Shown: piece after piece, positions 12,101-25,200 of the stretch
Position numbering within the stretch: the first letter of the stretch is position 1
Layout of the letters: every line of letters begins with the position of its first letter
Assembly: GCF_015832195.1 (NCBI RefSeq)
Contig: NC_052032.1
Location: forward strand, 9,802,618-9,866,617
DNA: 64,000 nucleotides
Direction: 5' to 3'
From: Motacilla alba alba
Lineage: Eukaryota; Chordata; Aves; Passeriformes; Motacillidae
Program-made: the position numbers and the translations under genes
Notes under the pieces: generated by a model
Told to the model about the DNA's origin: nothing
Database searches by the model: none
Seen by the model: the letters and a program-made list of their open reading frames with translations, nothing else

Positions 12101-15100
12101 TTTTAATCCAAAGGAGTTTGTGACATCCAGATTCTCTGGAAACTCTCTATAAATGACAGACTCTACATTTCTGTGAAATCACATTACAAAGATAGTTTAG
12201 CTGATGTTGAGAGCAGCTGGAATAATAAAATTAATCCATGGTTTAACTAAAACCTTGAATATGACATTTTCCTATGAATACATAGTTACTCTTGACTTAA
12301 AAATAAATAATTTGGAAATACACTCATTTCATTATTCATAATGGTTAGTTCTCCAGGTCTTTAGAGACCTTTGCAGAGGTGAATGAAATACTAAATCCAT
12401 TCCAAACTGAAAACTCTGCTAGATGAGCAAAATCCAGCAAGACATCTAAAATACCAGGACAAGTCATGAGGAAAAAGTCCCGTCACTTTGTTAGTGCCAT
12501 CTCCAAGGACATTTTCATGGGTTCCTCTGAATGGGATTGGCTGCATAAGCAATTGCATCTTTACTGTTAAGGCTGCCTCTCGTAAGCCATTTCCTGGGAG
12601 GGTTACTCTGGTAAAAGCACTCGATGTTATGATGAATAAAAGAGCCCAAAGCAAAAAAACCCCACCAGTGTAAAACTGAACAGAACCAGTATCTTGTCTG
12701 ACAGGTGATGGTTGCAGTTAACAGCTGCTGACTCAAGTGCTATAAGCTTATTTTCTAACCCCTGTGAACTTCACAGCAGATATTTGCATTGTTTGTTACT
12801 GCCCTCATCAACAGCATTCCAGGATTGGGATTAATCACTCCTCTTGTCTGCTTTGCAAATCAGTGTCCAAATGAAAGCTGCAAAGTCTCAAAGCTCTGGC
12901 TTTCTTTGAGCACAAAAGGTCACTTTGGAACACAAGATTTGCTTCTAAATTTCCAGTGCAGTTTCGTTGTTTTCAGGAGTGACATTTGTGGCACGGGATT
13001 ACTCAACATCCATCTGGGTAGTTCACTGAGAAAACTTCACTGCAGACAATATAAACATCTGCTTAAAGCTCAAGTATTGTATCAAACAAGTACTGTCAAT
13101 GAATGATCAGAATCTTATTTTAAAACGTTAGAAGTGGCAAAGGTGACTGACTGCAAAATCATTATTTTTTTGCAATGAACTGGGGCTCAGCGTTATATGA
13201 GGCTTTGCTAAAGAGTGCTGCAGCCATTGATAAAGTAAATTAGTTTTTCCTTTAAACTACAAACCAAACAGAATACATGTCACCTGTCACCAGGTGAACC
13301 AAAACCCTCCGAAGATGTGTTTCAACAGTTGAGAACCATACTTTTTCTTACAGGATTAAGACCATTTTCCAAGGCCTAATTTACAAATATCTTGGAGAAT
13401 TTTGCCAATCGCTTGTTCAGCCCCAGTGTCCTGATGTTGCAGTCTGCCAACTTTCGGGTGCAAGATTCTATTAAACGGAAAGATGAAGAGAACAGGCAGT
13501 GAAGAGGGCGAGCGGCTTGCGGCGGGCTCCCTTCAGACCCCCTCGGGAGAATGGCATGTTTCTTCATGCTCTGCCAGTCAGGAAAGTGAGACCAAATCAA
13601 AATTTTCAAACGGGATTGCAAAGCTTTCCTTTTTCCCTTGTAGTTTTAACGAGGGCAGTGATCCAAGGAGTTTAGTAAAGAGTAAATTCTAAAGCCCTGA
13701 CGTTAGCTCACACTATGCAAGGCAGAACCAATCCCTCAGGAATTCTCCCGCTCTGCTGTAGCATTCTCTTCACACAGGAGCTGCCAACTCCATTCATGTG
13801 AGCCCTACGAGGAGCCTTGTGTTCTCCAGAGAGGGGAGGGCAGGCTGGGGCTTGCTGCCTCTGCAGAGGCACCTGGCCCCTTGGGAGCATCACTGGCCAT
13901 GTCCTGCTCCAGGAGCACCGGGACTTCAGCCCCACTTGGTGAACCAGCTTGTTTGTAATTACATCATTTGTTTTACTGCATGCTCAGTAATAACAACTGG
14001 TTTTCAGGATGCAAGGTTCTGGTCTGGAAAGCCCAATTTATATTTGATGCTGTGACTAGAAATTCAGTTTCTTAAGAAGTTTAAAATTTAAATTGATGCA
14101 AAATGCAGGCAAATTTAGGTGCTTGACTTCTCAACATGAGAAAGCAGAGCTTTATGGGTAGCTGTTTGTGAGAAACACCAAAATGCACACACACACTGGG
14201 CCACTATTTATTTTTGCTAAGGAGCAGCAAAAACAAATAGGACAAACACCACATCTTAAACATGAACACTTTTCCAAAGAGGTGGGGACTGAAGAGAAAT
14301 CCAGGAATGTTTTTCGATACATTCTGACATCAGGGCATGAAGGCACACACAGCATTCCTACAGAACAATGGGAGCACTGGTAACGAGGGCCGTTGGCCTG
14401 ACCTGGGTTGTTAGAGGACAGATTAGTGCTAATCCCACCACAGAAACCTTGGTCAGTTTTCCACAGGCTCGGGCAGTCTGGGCCTAGCTTACATGGAAGA
14501 TGAAAGGCAAGTTCAGCAGCACTTTGAGCTCCTTCAGTCAAAAATGCATGGAGCCAATGACAGGTTTTTAAAACTGCATAGGAATCTGTTTACATTTGGT
14601 TCACACTGTTCAGTGGTAGTGAAAAAATATGGCAGTGCTTTGGACATAAGTGTTTACACCAGTTTTCTCCAATTATTCTCCCTCTTCACTGGACATGAAA
14701 CTTTTCTGGTCTGAATCTAAGTGATTCCAATCTAAATGGTTGGAAAGATTACAAAAAATAAAAGTATCACTTCCAACCTACTTAGTGACATCTGCATAAT
14801 GCTCCATATACCTGGAAAAGGAATATGATAAATGTCTCTGTTCTTTGTGATGAATCAATGCCAAGGAACCTGGACTTTAAAATGAGATCCATGACCCTCT
14901 TCCCTGTTCTCAGCAGCTGCACAGAATGACAGTGTGTAACCACTTCAGGAGAGGTGGTGAAATCATTTTAAATTTCAAAAATATAGTAGAGACCTTTCAA
15001 AATATTTTAAGATACTGAAAAAAAATAGACCACCTACGTTTTAAGCATGAGAAAGCATAAAATTCCAACCCTCCCTTAGTCTGAGATTAATTCAGAAATT

Positions 15101-16469
15101 CCTGGACTTTGCTGGCATTACAGCATCAATTTTTACAAGAAAATACTTGGGCAGAAGCCTTTGTGCAAAACCGTGTCCCCCGGTGGGAACCTCACAAATC
15201 CTTCACCGTCGAATTCGTCCTGCACTTTGGGCTCTCATGAACATGGATGAGCTGCAGCAGCTCCAGGGCTGGTCTCAGCATCTTGTGGGAAGCTGAACAA
15301 CTAAAGCAATATGCAGTTTATTTTTAATGGTCTTGGAAACAGCATCGTTGCTAATTTCAGAATAAACAGCCAGTGTAATGAAGGGATCTTTGCCATTCAT
15401 CTGTTCTGTAAGATTTTTCTACATTCAACTGCTGCCAAAGTGTTACATGTCACTTGGAAAGGATCCTTCCTGCCATCGCCTCCAACAAAATCAGGAGAAA
15501 CTGACCAACATTTCTCACCCCGTCGGTATTCCATGTGGGAGAGGGAGGAAGCAAAGGACTTGTGGCAAGTCTAGAAATGGGAAGAGAGCAACAGGGAGTT
15601 CCCTAGCCCACACGGGCCCAGCTGCCTCAGTTGTCATGACAGAGAGTGGCCAGTTGGTCAAAGGTCTGACATCATCCAGTGGCAAAGTTTCTAGGGATAG
15701 GTTTGGGAAGCGGAAGCAGAAATTACTGAAAAGATTTTAAAAATACAACAAAGTATGGCTACATTTGCTCTTCACTATTGCTCACAGTCTGTTTCCTCTC
15801 TGGTACTACAGGCCCCGTTCCTGCAGCACGGGCACGGAACTGCGCAGGACACCGCCGTGAGGGAGGAGAGCGGAAAGGACTAAGTGACAGTTTTCTAGAA
15901 CTATTTTGCTCTAAGGACATGAGGTACAACGTTCAATTCAGAAGCAAAAGTGCTGTATCACAGCACCGTAACTTCAACTGTATCCCAGTTAGGAAATTCT
16001 TAAAGCCAGAAACATACACATCATCAATCAATAAAAAGTGAGGGCCAGACGACACACTGGCGAGCTTTGCAGGAGAGGGCTTTTACATAAAGAGAAACAT
16101 TTTCATGAGTTTTTCAAGAAACTATGAACCAATCCCACTTGACTGACTTAATTTGCAAACAAGACTGTGCAGCGCCAGGTGGTCAAGAATTTAATAGCAA
16201 GTCTGAAAGAAAGGAGAACTAAGATCTAATTGTATGTCAGAGTTAACGCTGTAGGAATATTGCTTGAAAGGAAAAGTACACATATTTACATGAAATTTAA
16301 GTGACTGCTGTCTTTTTAAGGCACAAATAATGTAACTCATGGTGGCAATAGCCAGTCTAGTCAATACATGATGCACAATTAAAAAGCTACTTGCCAATTA
16401 ACCCTGTGCTGCACAGTCAGGACATTTAGCTAGAACAGTCTTAAAACCAAGTTAAAACGCTCTGTGTAC

Positions 16470-16614
16470 CTCCTTCCTTCTTCTCTGCTTCATCTCGGAT
16501 GAGAGGGGATGTGAGTATCACCTTCAAAGTGAGCTTGGGCTCCTTTGTGTTATGGATAACAATAGCTGCCTCATTTACATGCTCCTCCACCAGATACTTC
16601 TCTTCTGTAAGTTT
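16470..16614 (-). CDS. STRBP: STRBP exon, residues 130-178 (DZF domain)
   Basis: The acceptor is CTTTCAG|AAA and the donor is GAG|GTACAC. There are 48 codons plus the first base of Val178. It reads [20 protein letters not shown], then [20 protein letters not shown] and DEAEKKEG. This is the DZF segment with the conserved T-K-E-P and V-I-L-T-S-P motifs. The exon lies inside a long open stretch on neither strand, so ORF finders miss it. It was found by looking for the missing codons between the flanking exons. The phase (1) agrees with the next exon, which begins with two bases. Confidence 0.96.
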
Positions 16615-18320
16615 CTGAAAGTCACCAAGAAAGATTTCAAGACTCTCCGAATCGACTGAAAAAGTGAAGAATCTGTGTATGTGTCTCAGCTAATGAGAAG
16701 GCTACAGGGCATTGCAGTAACAAAGGCGGCCTTGTCTCCCTCATTAAAAACAATTTAAAACATTTCTTTTATAGCCAGTGCTACAACTGCCTCACAGTTT
16801 GCTCCATTAACGTGCACTGTATCGGAGTTCTCGGCAGTGATCTCTCTGCAGGTCTTTCAGCAGCCCTTTGGGACCTCTCTCACCCTCCAGAAGCACAAGG
16901 GCAGCCACACACAGCTCAGAGGCCTCCAGCCACCCCTTCTGTGTGGAGCCTGCTTCAGGTGGTTAGGATGTCTGCTCCAACCCCTTCCCTGCTGCAATCT
17001 GCTCTGCAGCTCCTGTATTGTTGGGATGGAAATGGCTGAGCATCTGCTCACATGAGCCTTCAAAGCAGCAAAGCAGAAGCTCCTGAGTCTCTGTGCCTCA
17101 CTTGTTCCTTTTGTCCACTAATGGGCCTAAATCCTCCTTCACCTACAGCATCTGATCCCTCTGCAGAGCCTCTCCTTGTCTTCCGTGCCCACAACAGTTG
17201 GAGCATTTCATGAGTCAGAGTCCTCTTCCCTCATCTTCTCTGTAATCCCTCACAGTCCTTCCCCACGTGATCTTACCTGCCTGTCTCTTGAATTTATTCA
17301 GTCTTCACATATTTTAATTATGTCTGTTATTTCATTTTATCTCACTTTTTTTGAAGCACATATTAACTTCTCACTTTCAGCCCTCATTTCATGCCTCACT
17401 ACAAGGTTTATTCTTTAATACTCAATACATCCCTATCATTTTCAAACAAGTAAAATTTACTCTTTACTACTCAAAAGATCCTTTGCATTTTTAGCTATGG
17501 ATAGGGCCACATCTCTAGGAACCACATTAGCCCATTAAAACAAGCCCTTTGTGTGACAAAATTAATGGTGAGAACAGCTGTCAAAAAGGTAAAACGGGGA
17601 GAAAAGCAGATCAGAAGAAAAGCAGATTGAGTTTGGTTGTGGTTTGGAGAGGGGCACTTGCAGTGGAACATTTGAGGGCAGTTCCTTGGCACCAGTGTTG
17701 GTGAGTCTGGAAGCTGGACTGATTCCTCAGCCTCAGAAGTATTCCTAAACAGGCTGCAACTGCTGCCCACTGGATGCCAGCATCAGAATTAAGTAGCCAT
17801 AAGTTAAAAAAACCATGTGAGGTCATGACTAACGTGAACCCAAATGAATGACCACTTAAAGTGACATGTTCTCACCTTGGCAGCACAGAGGGGTCTATGT
17901 GGGAACAGCCCAAGCAAAGCAGCTGCAATGGGGAACTGCAGGTTCAGGCAGGGGACAGCAACAGGGACTGAGTGACACACTTGAGCAGGAAAGATTTTGG
18001 CAGTTCAGCTGATGTTGGGTGGACCAGAGCACCCAAACCCACCCTGGGTTAGTTGCACACACAGAGGTCAGCTGGTCAGCTGCCCTCAGGAACTGACAGC
18101 ACAAACAGGAGCAGGGCAACAACAGCAGGAAGAGGTTACATTTTGTGAGTAAGGACTCCATGTCACCACATTAAACATGTCACGTGCCCCAGATGCCATC
18201 CTAGATTCAGAGTACATTCCTTTACATCACTTGTCTTGTTGGAACAAATTCCAGCCTTTCCCCAAATAGCCCTTGCAGTGCTGTCAGCCATTGTGGGAGG
18301 ACTGCTGCAAATGAACTCAC
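16615..18320 (-). other. STRBP intron, 1.7 kb
   Basis: A pyrimidine-rich patch lies on the plus strand at about 17.05-17.45 kb. No gene, RNA or repeat family recognised. Confidence 0.75.
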
Positions 18321-18486
18321 CTGAATTTGAGCTGGGAGATTGTCTTTAACGATACATAACAAGGTCTTTGTGGGTTTTTCTTTGCACATGAGAACCAGCT
18401 CCAGATCCATGTCATCTTTGATCAGCAAGCCCTTTGCAACCAAGCCAATTCTCATAACGCCACATAACGTCCGACCACCTTGATCC
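18321..18486 (-). CDS. STRBP: STRBP exon, residues 74-129 (DZF domain)
   Basis: One base completes Lys74, then come 55 codons. The acceptor is CCAG|G and the donor is CAG|GTGAGT (phase 0). It contains [19 protein letters not shown] and then [19 protein letters not shown], the core strand-turn-strand of the nucleotidyltransferase-like DZF fold. In this family the fold is used for heterodimerisation with ILF2, and catalytic activity is not expected (family knowledge). It ends [10 protein letters not shown]. The match with the family is continuous across the exon, with no frameshift or stop. Confidence 0.97.
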
Positions 18487-19231
18487 CTGGAAATGAAACG
18501 GTTCAGGGTAATTAAAGGGGACTTTACTCTCCAGCTACAGTTTAGGGGAACCTTTCAGAGTCACAGTAAAGAATTTTCAAAGAAACATAGGGACACTTTA
18601 ATTTTTGAGTGCTGAGAAAAAAGACTGTGACAAAAGCCAGTTTTGTAGACTAGGATTGTTTAAAAGCATGGAGTAAAATGCAAGAAATGCTTCTTTGACG
18701 GGCCAGCTCTTGTCTCATCCTGTTGTCTCCAAAGCATTTACTGCACACTTGGACTATTTTTTTTATAAAAAAATCAGCATCTGTGTGGGGCTGAGTTGCC
18801 AGCTGGGGTTGAACTATGGCAATAATGGAAAGTAATGGAGGGCTTACGAAACTCTGTTTGCTGGATTACAAAAACTTCTTTTTTGTGTCAGACTGCAGGA
18901 GCCCCCGAGCACATGGCTGTCGATTTGCACTGGTGTGTTCCAGGGAATTGTATTTGCTTAAAACTGCCGAAAGGTTTGTCTGCTAAATGCAACTTCACAA
19001 TATCACAGTAAAATAAGCAAAGAAACAGAGTGCAACTGCTGCCCACACTGGGCTTATTGCCATTCCCTGCACTCCCCCCACGTGCTCTCACATCAAAAAG
19101 TCCAAATATATCCCCCTCCTTCTATGAACATCCATCTGCAGCAGGCCCGGGTAACACTACGACTCTTCTTTGGAGGAAAGGAGCCATTGAGAGCAGCACA
19201 GGGACACGTTGTGAGCTGAGGCTTCACTCAC

Positions 19232-19449
19232 TTGGCACTGCCTTCTGCAGCTTCCTCCTTGGCTTCCACATCACCCTCACACTTTGCAGACTTGTTCTTT
19301 TCATCCATCCAGTCAGAGACATGCTTAAGGGCACATTCTACTGTTGAGACCATGTTCTGGACAGCTTCAAGCTCCTCTGGAGATGGATAAATGGTTGAAT
19401 GTTTCACCATTACGTGGCGGTCATCGTTAGCAAAAGATCGGATCGATCT
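19232..19449 (-). CDS. STRBP: STRBP exon, residues 2-74 (N-terminus and start of DZF domain)
   Basis: The acceptor is a long pyrimidine tract ending CCGCTACAG and the donor is GTGAGTG. The exon has 72 full codons plus two bases (AA) of Lys74. It begins [13 protein letters not shown], then [18 protein letters not shown] and the helix [19 protein letters not shown]. This is the conserved opening of the DZF domain, followed by an acidic, Lys/Glu/Ala-rich stretch (about residues 52-73) that varies among family members. An internal Met at residue 15 could be mistaken for the start in ORF-based annotation. The conserved preceding RSIRSF residues and the ATG in the previous exon argue against that. 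Confidence 0.97.
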
Positions 19450-21589
19450 CTGTAGCGGAGTGGGAAAGAGGAAGAAAAGAGAACAAACTTACTGGAGCAT
19501 TGATAGGAGACTGCCTGAATGGGAATCCTGCCTGGCAGGGAGGGTGCAGACTGGGCATAGCATGTGAAAGGAGGGCAGGCAGGGAGGGATGACTCCTGCT
19601 TTGTAGAAGTTACTGATACTGTCCAAATAGAATTTTGCATATTCTGGAAGTGCTGAGTGCAGCCACCTCTCCTGTGTTTATGCCAGGCACCAGAGCAGGA
19701 ACCTTGGAGCAGGCAGTCAAAGAGCCAGTCCCCCCCAGGTTTGCTGCTGCTGCAGATGAAGTCACAGGCAGCACAGAACTGTGAGAGGCTCAGCCGCTGC
19801 GCAGGCATTTGCAAAAGCATGAATGAAGATGAGAATAAAGATAAATGGTAAGAGACTGAAATTTCTTTTAAAAAAACATTCAAATGAATAGGAAGATATT
19901 AGGAGTGCTAATTAAAAAAGCCTGCAGTGAAACTCAGAGTCCTGAGTGACACTGCTGAGGGAGGTAAACTTCACTAGTTGGGTAACCTGTTCTAGGAAGT
20001 TTTGGGCTTGCTGCAGACTGTTCAGGTGAGACTTTTTTGATCTAAACAGTGCCCCAGACCAGCTGTGATCACAGCACAGACCTGTGGCAAGGGCAGCAAT
20101 AAGTCTTGGTCTCTACAGTCACTGCTGAAAGCCTCCCAGAACAGAATCACCAGCCAAACCCCTCTGTTCCTCCTACACATTAAGCACCTTAATTAGGTGT
20201 CATTTTCACCCCTTCTTCATGGGTTTGTAGCTGTACCCACTCCTAAGGACACAAAGGGCCTTTGAACAACCTCACAGCCCTCTAGGCTGGATCCTTATTA
20301 AGGAACTGTCCATGATTTCCTGGTTTATTGCACTCCCTGTGTCTCTTCCATTGAAGGTCATGACATCATTCCCTTCCTAATTTTTGTGTTCCTACCCAGC
20401 TGGATAATTTGGGGAGTAACAATTCATCTGTCAGGGGCTGGTTTTATCCCCTGCAGTTTGATAGGCTGCAGAATGCTTCCAGGAGGTCCCTCTTGTGGTT
20501 ATCCACAACATGGATACTGCAGGGAAAGGGCTGAGCTGCTTTTACCAACTCACCCACCATCTTCTGCCGTACGAAATGTCAGTTCCAGCAGAGGAACAGA
20601 AACAAACTGCTCATTCCTAATTATGAGACACCTTTTCTTTTCTAATGAAAAGGGGCTAACAAGATCAACTCTTCATTACAATTCAGGCCAAAAAGAATGA
20701 CAGAGTGGGACACCATTTAAAATATATTAACAGCCCTGCTTTGCAAAGTGTTCTTTCTCTCTTTTCCTCTGTAACTGGTAAAAGTCTTGGTTTAGGTCTT
20801 TTTTTAAAATACAAATATAAACATACAGCCTACCTGCAGCAACCAGCCACACAAATGTTAGCAACTGTATTTAAAATTTATTACATTTATTCTTATTTCC
20901 ATTCTCTTAATAAAAACCTTAGAGGGCTTAAAAATATATAAGTATGTTTAAACTGCTCTCCAGTCATTGTTCAGCAACTGAGTAGGTTTACTGCCTTCTT
21001 GTGAACACATTTCAGAATCTCACCATGACAATACTTCATACTTGCACATCTTTACAAATCCCACATCTCAGGCATTTCTATTTGCAGCCAAACCCAGGCA
21101 AATGAGGAGCGACTCCTCACTTAAACCATACACACCAGGTATATCTGGTACACACTTCATCTGCACTGCTACGAAGAGTGCACAGAGGCACCTTCATTCA
21201 CACACACAGGGATGGGAATAATCCTAACTTGCTTTTGTGAGGTAGAGGTGGAAGGGGAATGTGAGCTTTTGGTAATGAAATCTGTGAGTTCAAGGTCACT
21301 GATGCTGTTTGCTACAGCCTGCTAATGCTAGTTTTATTAGAAAACCTTATGAGCATCCCCTTCGTTGGTATTTAATAATTCATGTACTGCAGGCTCACAA
21401 GAGCACTCTTTGGCTTTAAGAGCCTGACAATACATCAGACCTCACTTGCTCTGCTCAAAGCACACAGTACCATCCCTCAGTTAGTGCAAGGTCAGAAAAT
21501 CCCCTCTCTCAGGTTTGATCAGGCCCCGTGCAGGCCTGGCAGCAGCAAACACTTTCAATGCACCCCTGTGAAAGACAACAAATACCTAC
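19450..21589 (-). other. STRBP intron between start-codon exon and exon for residues 2-74
   Basis: A 2.1-kb intron bounded by donor GTAGGT at 21589 and acceptor CTACAG at 19450. No other coding exon is needed here, because M1 joins directly to R2. Nothing else recognised. Confidence 0.8.
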
Positions 21590-21759
21590 CATGGTTTGTT
21601 AGTGTTTCAGCTCTCTCTCCCTCCCTTTCTCCTTTTCCCTCCTCCTTGGTGTCTTTGCTAAGCACTGTTTTGCCTGACAGAACCTCTTCATAAGCCTCTC
21701 CTGACAGCTCAAGAGTTCATACAGCCAAGGTGCTCTGGGAGTCACTTTCTCTAATTCAC
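21590..21759 (-). CDS. STRBP: STRBP 5' UTR exon ending in the start codon (residue M1)
   Basis: The exon follows a strong acceptor (pyrimidine tract TTTCTCTCTTTTTGCAG) and ends exactly at the initiator ATG (21592-21590), followed by donor GTAGGT. Only the last three bases are coding; the other 167 are 5' UTR. The next exon starts AGA TCG ATC CGA (R S I R), which rebuilds the conserved MRSIRSF start, so I am confident of this ATG. Its context is AAACC before the ATG, with A at -3. Two upstream ATGs lie in the exon, and the reading frame of the longer uORF is the same as that of STRBP (see the uORF entry). The start-codon assignment is by sequence reading; transcript data would confirm the exon's left limit. 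Confidence 0.88.
21599..21691 (-). promoter_or_regulatory. Upstream ORF in the STRBP 5' UTR exon, in frame with the main ORF
   Basis: A 30-codon uORF starts at ATG 21691-21689 and stops at TAA 21601-21599. It is followed by CAA ACC and then the STRBP ATG, so it is in the same frame and separated by one stop codon. It is very basic (a run of Arg, Lys and Glu). Its ATG context is weak (C at -3), which favours leaky scanning. A second, minimal uORF (M-N-S-stop) lies at 21709-21720, also in a weak context. Short distances between a uORF stop and the main ATG usually lower reinitiation, so a modest translational brake is plausible. That is inference; the ORFs themselves are read directly. Confidence 0.6.
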
Positions 21760-22215
21760 CTGCAAAAAGAGAGAAACAACTTGAAATCAGCAGCGATGCC
21801 TTGTTGATTCCAGAAGTGGTGAATGCAGCACATGAGGCAAACCACTGATCAAAGCACCCCAGCTTCCAGATGGGACAGTCACTGATCCATTTATATCTGA
21901 GCAAACAGATGTCACTGTGGAAAGCAACTTTTTTGTGATGTGCCCACACACATGTAACGACTTTGCCATGCCAGTTAGAGCTGATCCCAGGGAGGTTTGT
22001 CAGCCACCTGGCAATCCCAGCTTCTGGGATGAGGAAGACAGGAAATCCAACATGGCAAACGTGCTCCATGTGAAACCAGCTCACAAAGTCTCTCTTTTTG
22101 TGTCGCGTGCACGTTAGGAATCAAACACACTACATTTATTACCAGAAGGAAATTCTCTGTGGAAATCCTCAGTGCAGCCGTCAGTCCTGTGTCAGATGCT
22201 GCACAAGAACCAAGT

Positions 22216-22264
22216 GTGCAGTAACTGCACAGGTTACAGTAACTTCAGGTTGCAGTAACTGCAA
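22216..22264. repeat. Three adjacent palindromes around GTAAC cores
   Basis: 22216-22230 (GTGCAGTAACTGCAC), 22233-22243 (GTTACAGTAAC) and 22250-22264 (TTGCAGTAACTGCAA) are each perfect palindromes about one central base. The outer two contain TAACTG, a MYB-type element. They lie about 460 bases upstream of the start-codon exon. Function unknown. Confidence 0.6.
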
Positions 22265-25200
22265 GCTGTTATTTAAAGGCAGACAAGCACATTCTAACAA
22301 ACTGCAGACGTCAGACTTGCGAGGAGCTGAAATCACCCACACCTCCTGTGCTGCCCATGCACTGCCTTTCCCAGCACAGCATGGAAGAGATCCTGCAGGA
22401 GCAGCCTTCTTGTACTAAACTGGGAAACAACACCAGCACTGGCACCATAAAACTGCAAAGAAATGCTCTGTGAGAGAGAAAAGCAGAAGAACAGAGCAGG
22501 TAATGGGAGAGAGTGAAGCATAAGCTCACTGCACAGCAAGATGCTCCAGTCCTTGCAGAAAATTGCTGTTTCCCTTTCTCTACACATATTGTTGCATCAG
22601 CTCTCCAGCAACATTTTGAAGCGACTGGAAACCCAGTCAGTAAATTTCTGCAGATTGACACGCACACACACAAGGTTTCCTTTTTTCTTGTATGCTGAAC
22701 CCCTTCTTCAGCAACACTTTGCATACTGTGTGTCAGAGAAGCCTGACATTGTTAGAAATTAAAAGCATGTTTGGCAACAGCAGAGGGATAGGTGAGATGA
22801 CATGAAAGCTGAGGAGATACTTAAACCTGTGATGTGACAGGGAATAATTAAAATGTTGCATCCCACAGAGATTTGAATGTGACAGGGGAAAAGGTAACAG
22901 CAGATCCTGCTTCCCCATGTCCCTGGTGAGGAATGAATTCAGCAGGTTCACAGGACCAGTAGCTTTGGCAGCAAGGGCCTGATAGTTGTTTGTAAGTCAC
23001 ACCACTAAACTGAGGATGTAGAATTGGGTAAAACAAAAAGCCAGACAAGAACACTGTGCAGAGACCTGTCTGTCAACGAAGGGCATGTTCTTTCTTTTAA
23101 GAGATCCTGAAGTCAGACAGGGGCAGCTGGGAGGAAAACTAAGTAAAGATCACTGCTTTGGCAGTATTTATTTTGTGAACTAGTCATAAGCTCCTCCACA
23201 CTCAACAGCCTTTCACCATCTCCAGAACCAGCCAGACTCTTTACAAGGTCATTTTGCTTTTTAATAATATAAACTTGAGTCAGCAAATAGCAAACTAGAG
23301 AGACTTTTATGAGACACATTTCTAGATAATCTATTTCAAATTATTTCTCTCTCCAAACTGAATTCAGCTATCTTCACCTGCTCTTCTTCCCTGTCACTCC
23401 CACATTTCACATTCTCGGTTGTTATCTTCTGTGGTAGCTGTAACTTGGCAATTCCAGGCAGAGAGAAGGGCACTGCAATGTGTTGCTGACTTCAGCATAT
23501 GCCCAGTGCAATGTCTCCAGACTCCAGCAACACTCCAGGCCGGCCTCCCTCCCAAGACTACTGCAAGCTGTTGCTTATCAGCTCGCCCAGGCTGTGGCAA
23601 GCAGATGGCCAGAGATAGGTGGCTGAGCAAGTCGTGGTGCTCAGCGAGTGCTGACAGGCTGCTGCCCAGAGGGCCAGTCTGCAAACACTCGCTCCTGGGG
23701 GAAGCCCTGCTGTGCCGGGTGCTTCTCAGGTTCTTGAAAAATCCAGACCAGGCTGGGAACCAATGTGCCACAGCCACAAGAGGGGTTAATCTCTGCTGGG
23801 CTGATGAAAACACCAGCACCTCTCCATACTCTGCCCTAGCAGTGTATGGAGCAGTCACCTGCCTTCTTGTTTTCAAGACAAGTAAAGGTTGTTGGATGAA
23901 GGTATTTATGAGCTCTTTACCTGCCCTTTTTTTCAGCAGTGCATGGCTGAAGTCAGGGCACAGACAGATGAATTACAAAGGCATCTTTATTATAAAATTC
24001 AGAAAGCTGGGAAAAAATCCTGAAAATTGAGTTGAAGCTGATACACGATGTCTTCCAAGTCATTAACATCCTACGAATATTTCAGGAACGCGCATAGGAG
24101 TGAAACCCTAATTTAGTTCAGACTTTGAGAAAACATTTTCAACAAAAGCACTAAACAGGAGGGAGTTTACTATAAAAGTGCAGACACAATATACAGAATA
24201 AAGTACATTTGACAGCACACAGAATTAAATTAAGGAAAACCAAAATCAAATCTGCTCCAACCATATGGACTAAGGCAGCATAACATAGCTCAGCACCAAA
24301 TACATCAGAAAGCATTATGTGAAGTGAGCAGCAATTCCATAAATCCAACAGCCTCATTCCACTACCAGACTACAGCAGGATATTTGGTCCTGCATCCTCA
24401 GGGAAGTAACAGTTGATGCTCAGACTAAAAAGCACAATATTTAAATGTGTGGCTCTCTTACCTAGGGGCAGCCACCCACACTTGCAAGAAAACTCATACA
24501 GGAAGCTCCTTGCATTACTGAGACCTTGGTGACCTTGAAAAAGTCACTTCTGCTCTGCATCGTGTGCCCCTAAAGTGTAAAACCAGAGTAAATAATCTCT
24601 GTCTCCAAAGCAGGTCACAGTGGAGCCGCGCAGAGTCTGCAGTGTGGTTTAAAATCACTGGGGATTTGACACATTAGAAATGTTATTAAAACACCATGAC
24701 AGTGTAGCAGCGTTTCCATTAAACATCCCATCCTTCACAGAGGAAGTTTATGCTTTGGCTCAAGACAAGCAAAAAGAATTTCAGATGAGGCTTTTGTAGT
24801 AGGAGATCTTCCTGCATCTGCAGCTGCATTCCCAGGGGACAGACAGTTAAACAGCCAGGGCTGATGAATGTGCTCAGCTACCTCCGAGTGCCTGTACGGG
24901 AGGTGAAAAGGTGGGAGAGACAGGTACTTGCATTCCCTGGAAACTGAACTACCAGAATGAGGGTGCTCTGAGCCTCTAGAAAGGAGACATGAACTGTGTC
25001 TGGCAGCCCAGTATCCCCCTGCAGCAGCACCTTGCACAGAAGCGTTACTGGTGCAACAGAGAAGAGAAAACTGGGGTCACTGGACACCAGAGCTCCAAAC
25101 CCTCACTTCAGTGAGCTGCTCTCCAGGCTCCTGGCCAGGCCAAGCAGAACACCATGAAAATTGGTTTCAAATGCTCCATCAAGAAGGCACACGCTAACAA

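Larger units (their letters stand above)
11168..16469 (-). other. STRBP 5.3-kb intron
   Basis: Separates residues 178 and 179 in the DZF domain. It contains a 16-T run (11471-11486) and an 11-bp-arm hairpin (12075-12100). Otherwise it is AT-rich without a gene. The spurious ORFs near 13.4-14.5 kb have no recognisable homology. Confidence 0.78.

Noticed and set aside
19228..19410. STRBP starting at internal Met15 (MVKHSTIYP)
   Set aside because: The conserved upstream residues [13 protein letters not shown] are present in frame and join to an ATG in the previous exon.
23394..24030. 203-codon plus-strand ORF and 160-codon minus-strand ORF in the 5' intron
   Set aside because: They overlap on opposite strands, have no domain and no splice logic; consistent with chance in a locally GC-richer segment.
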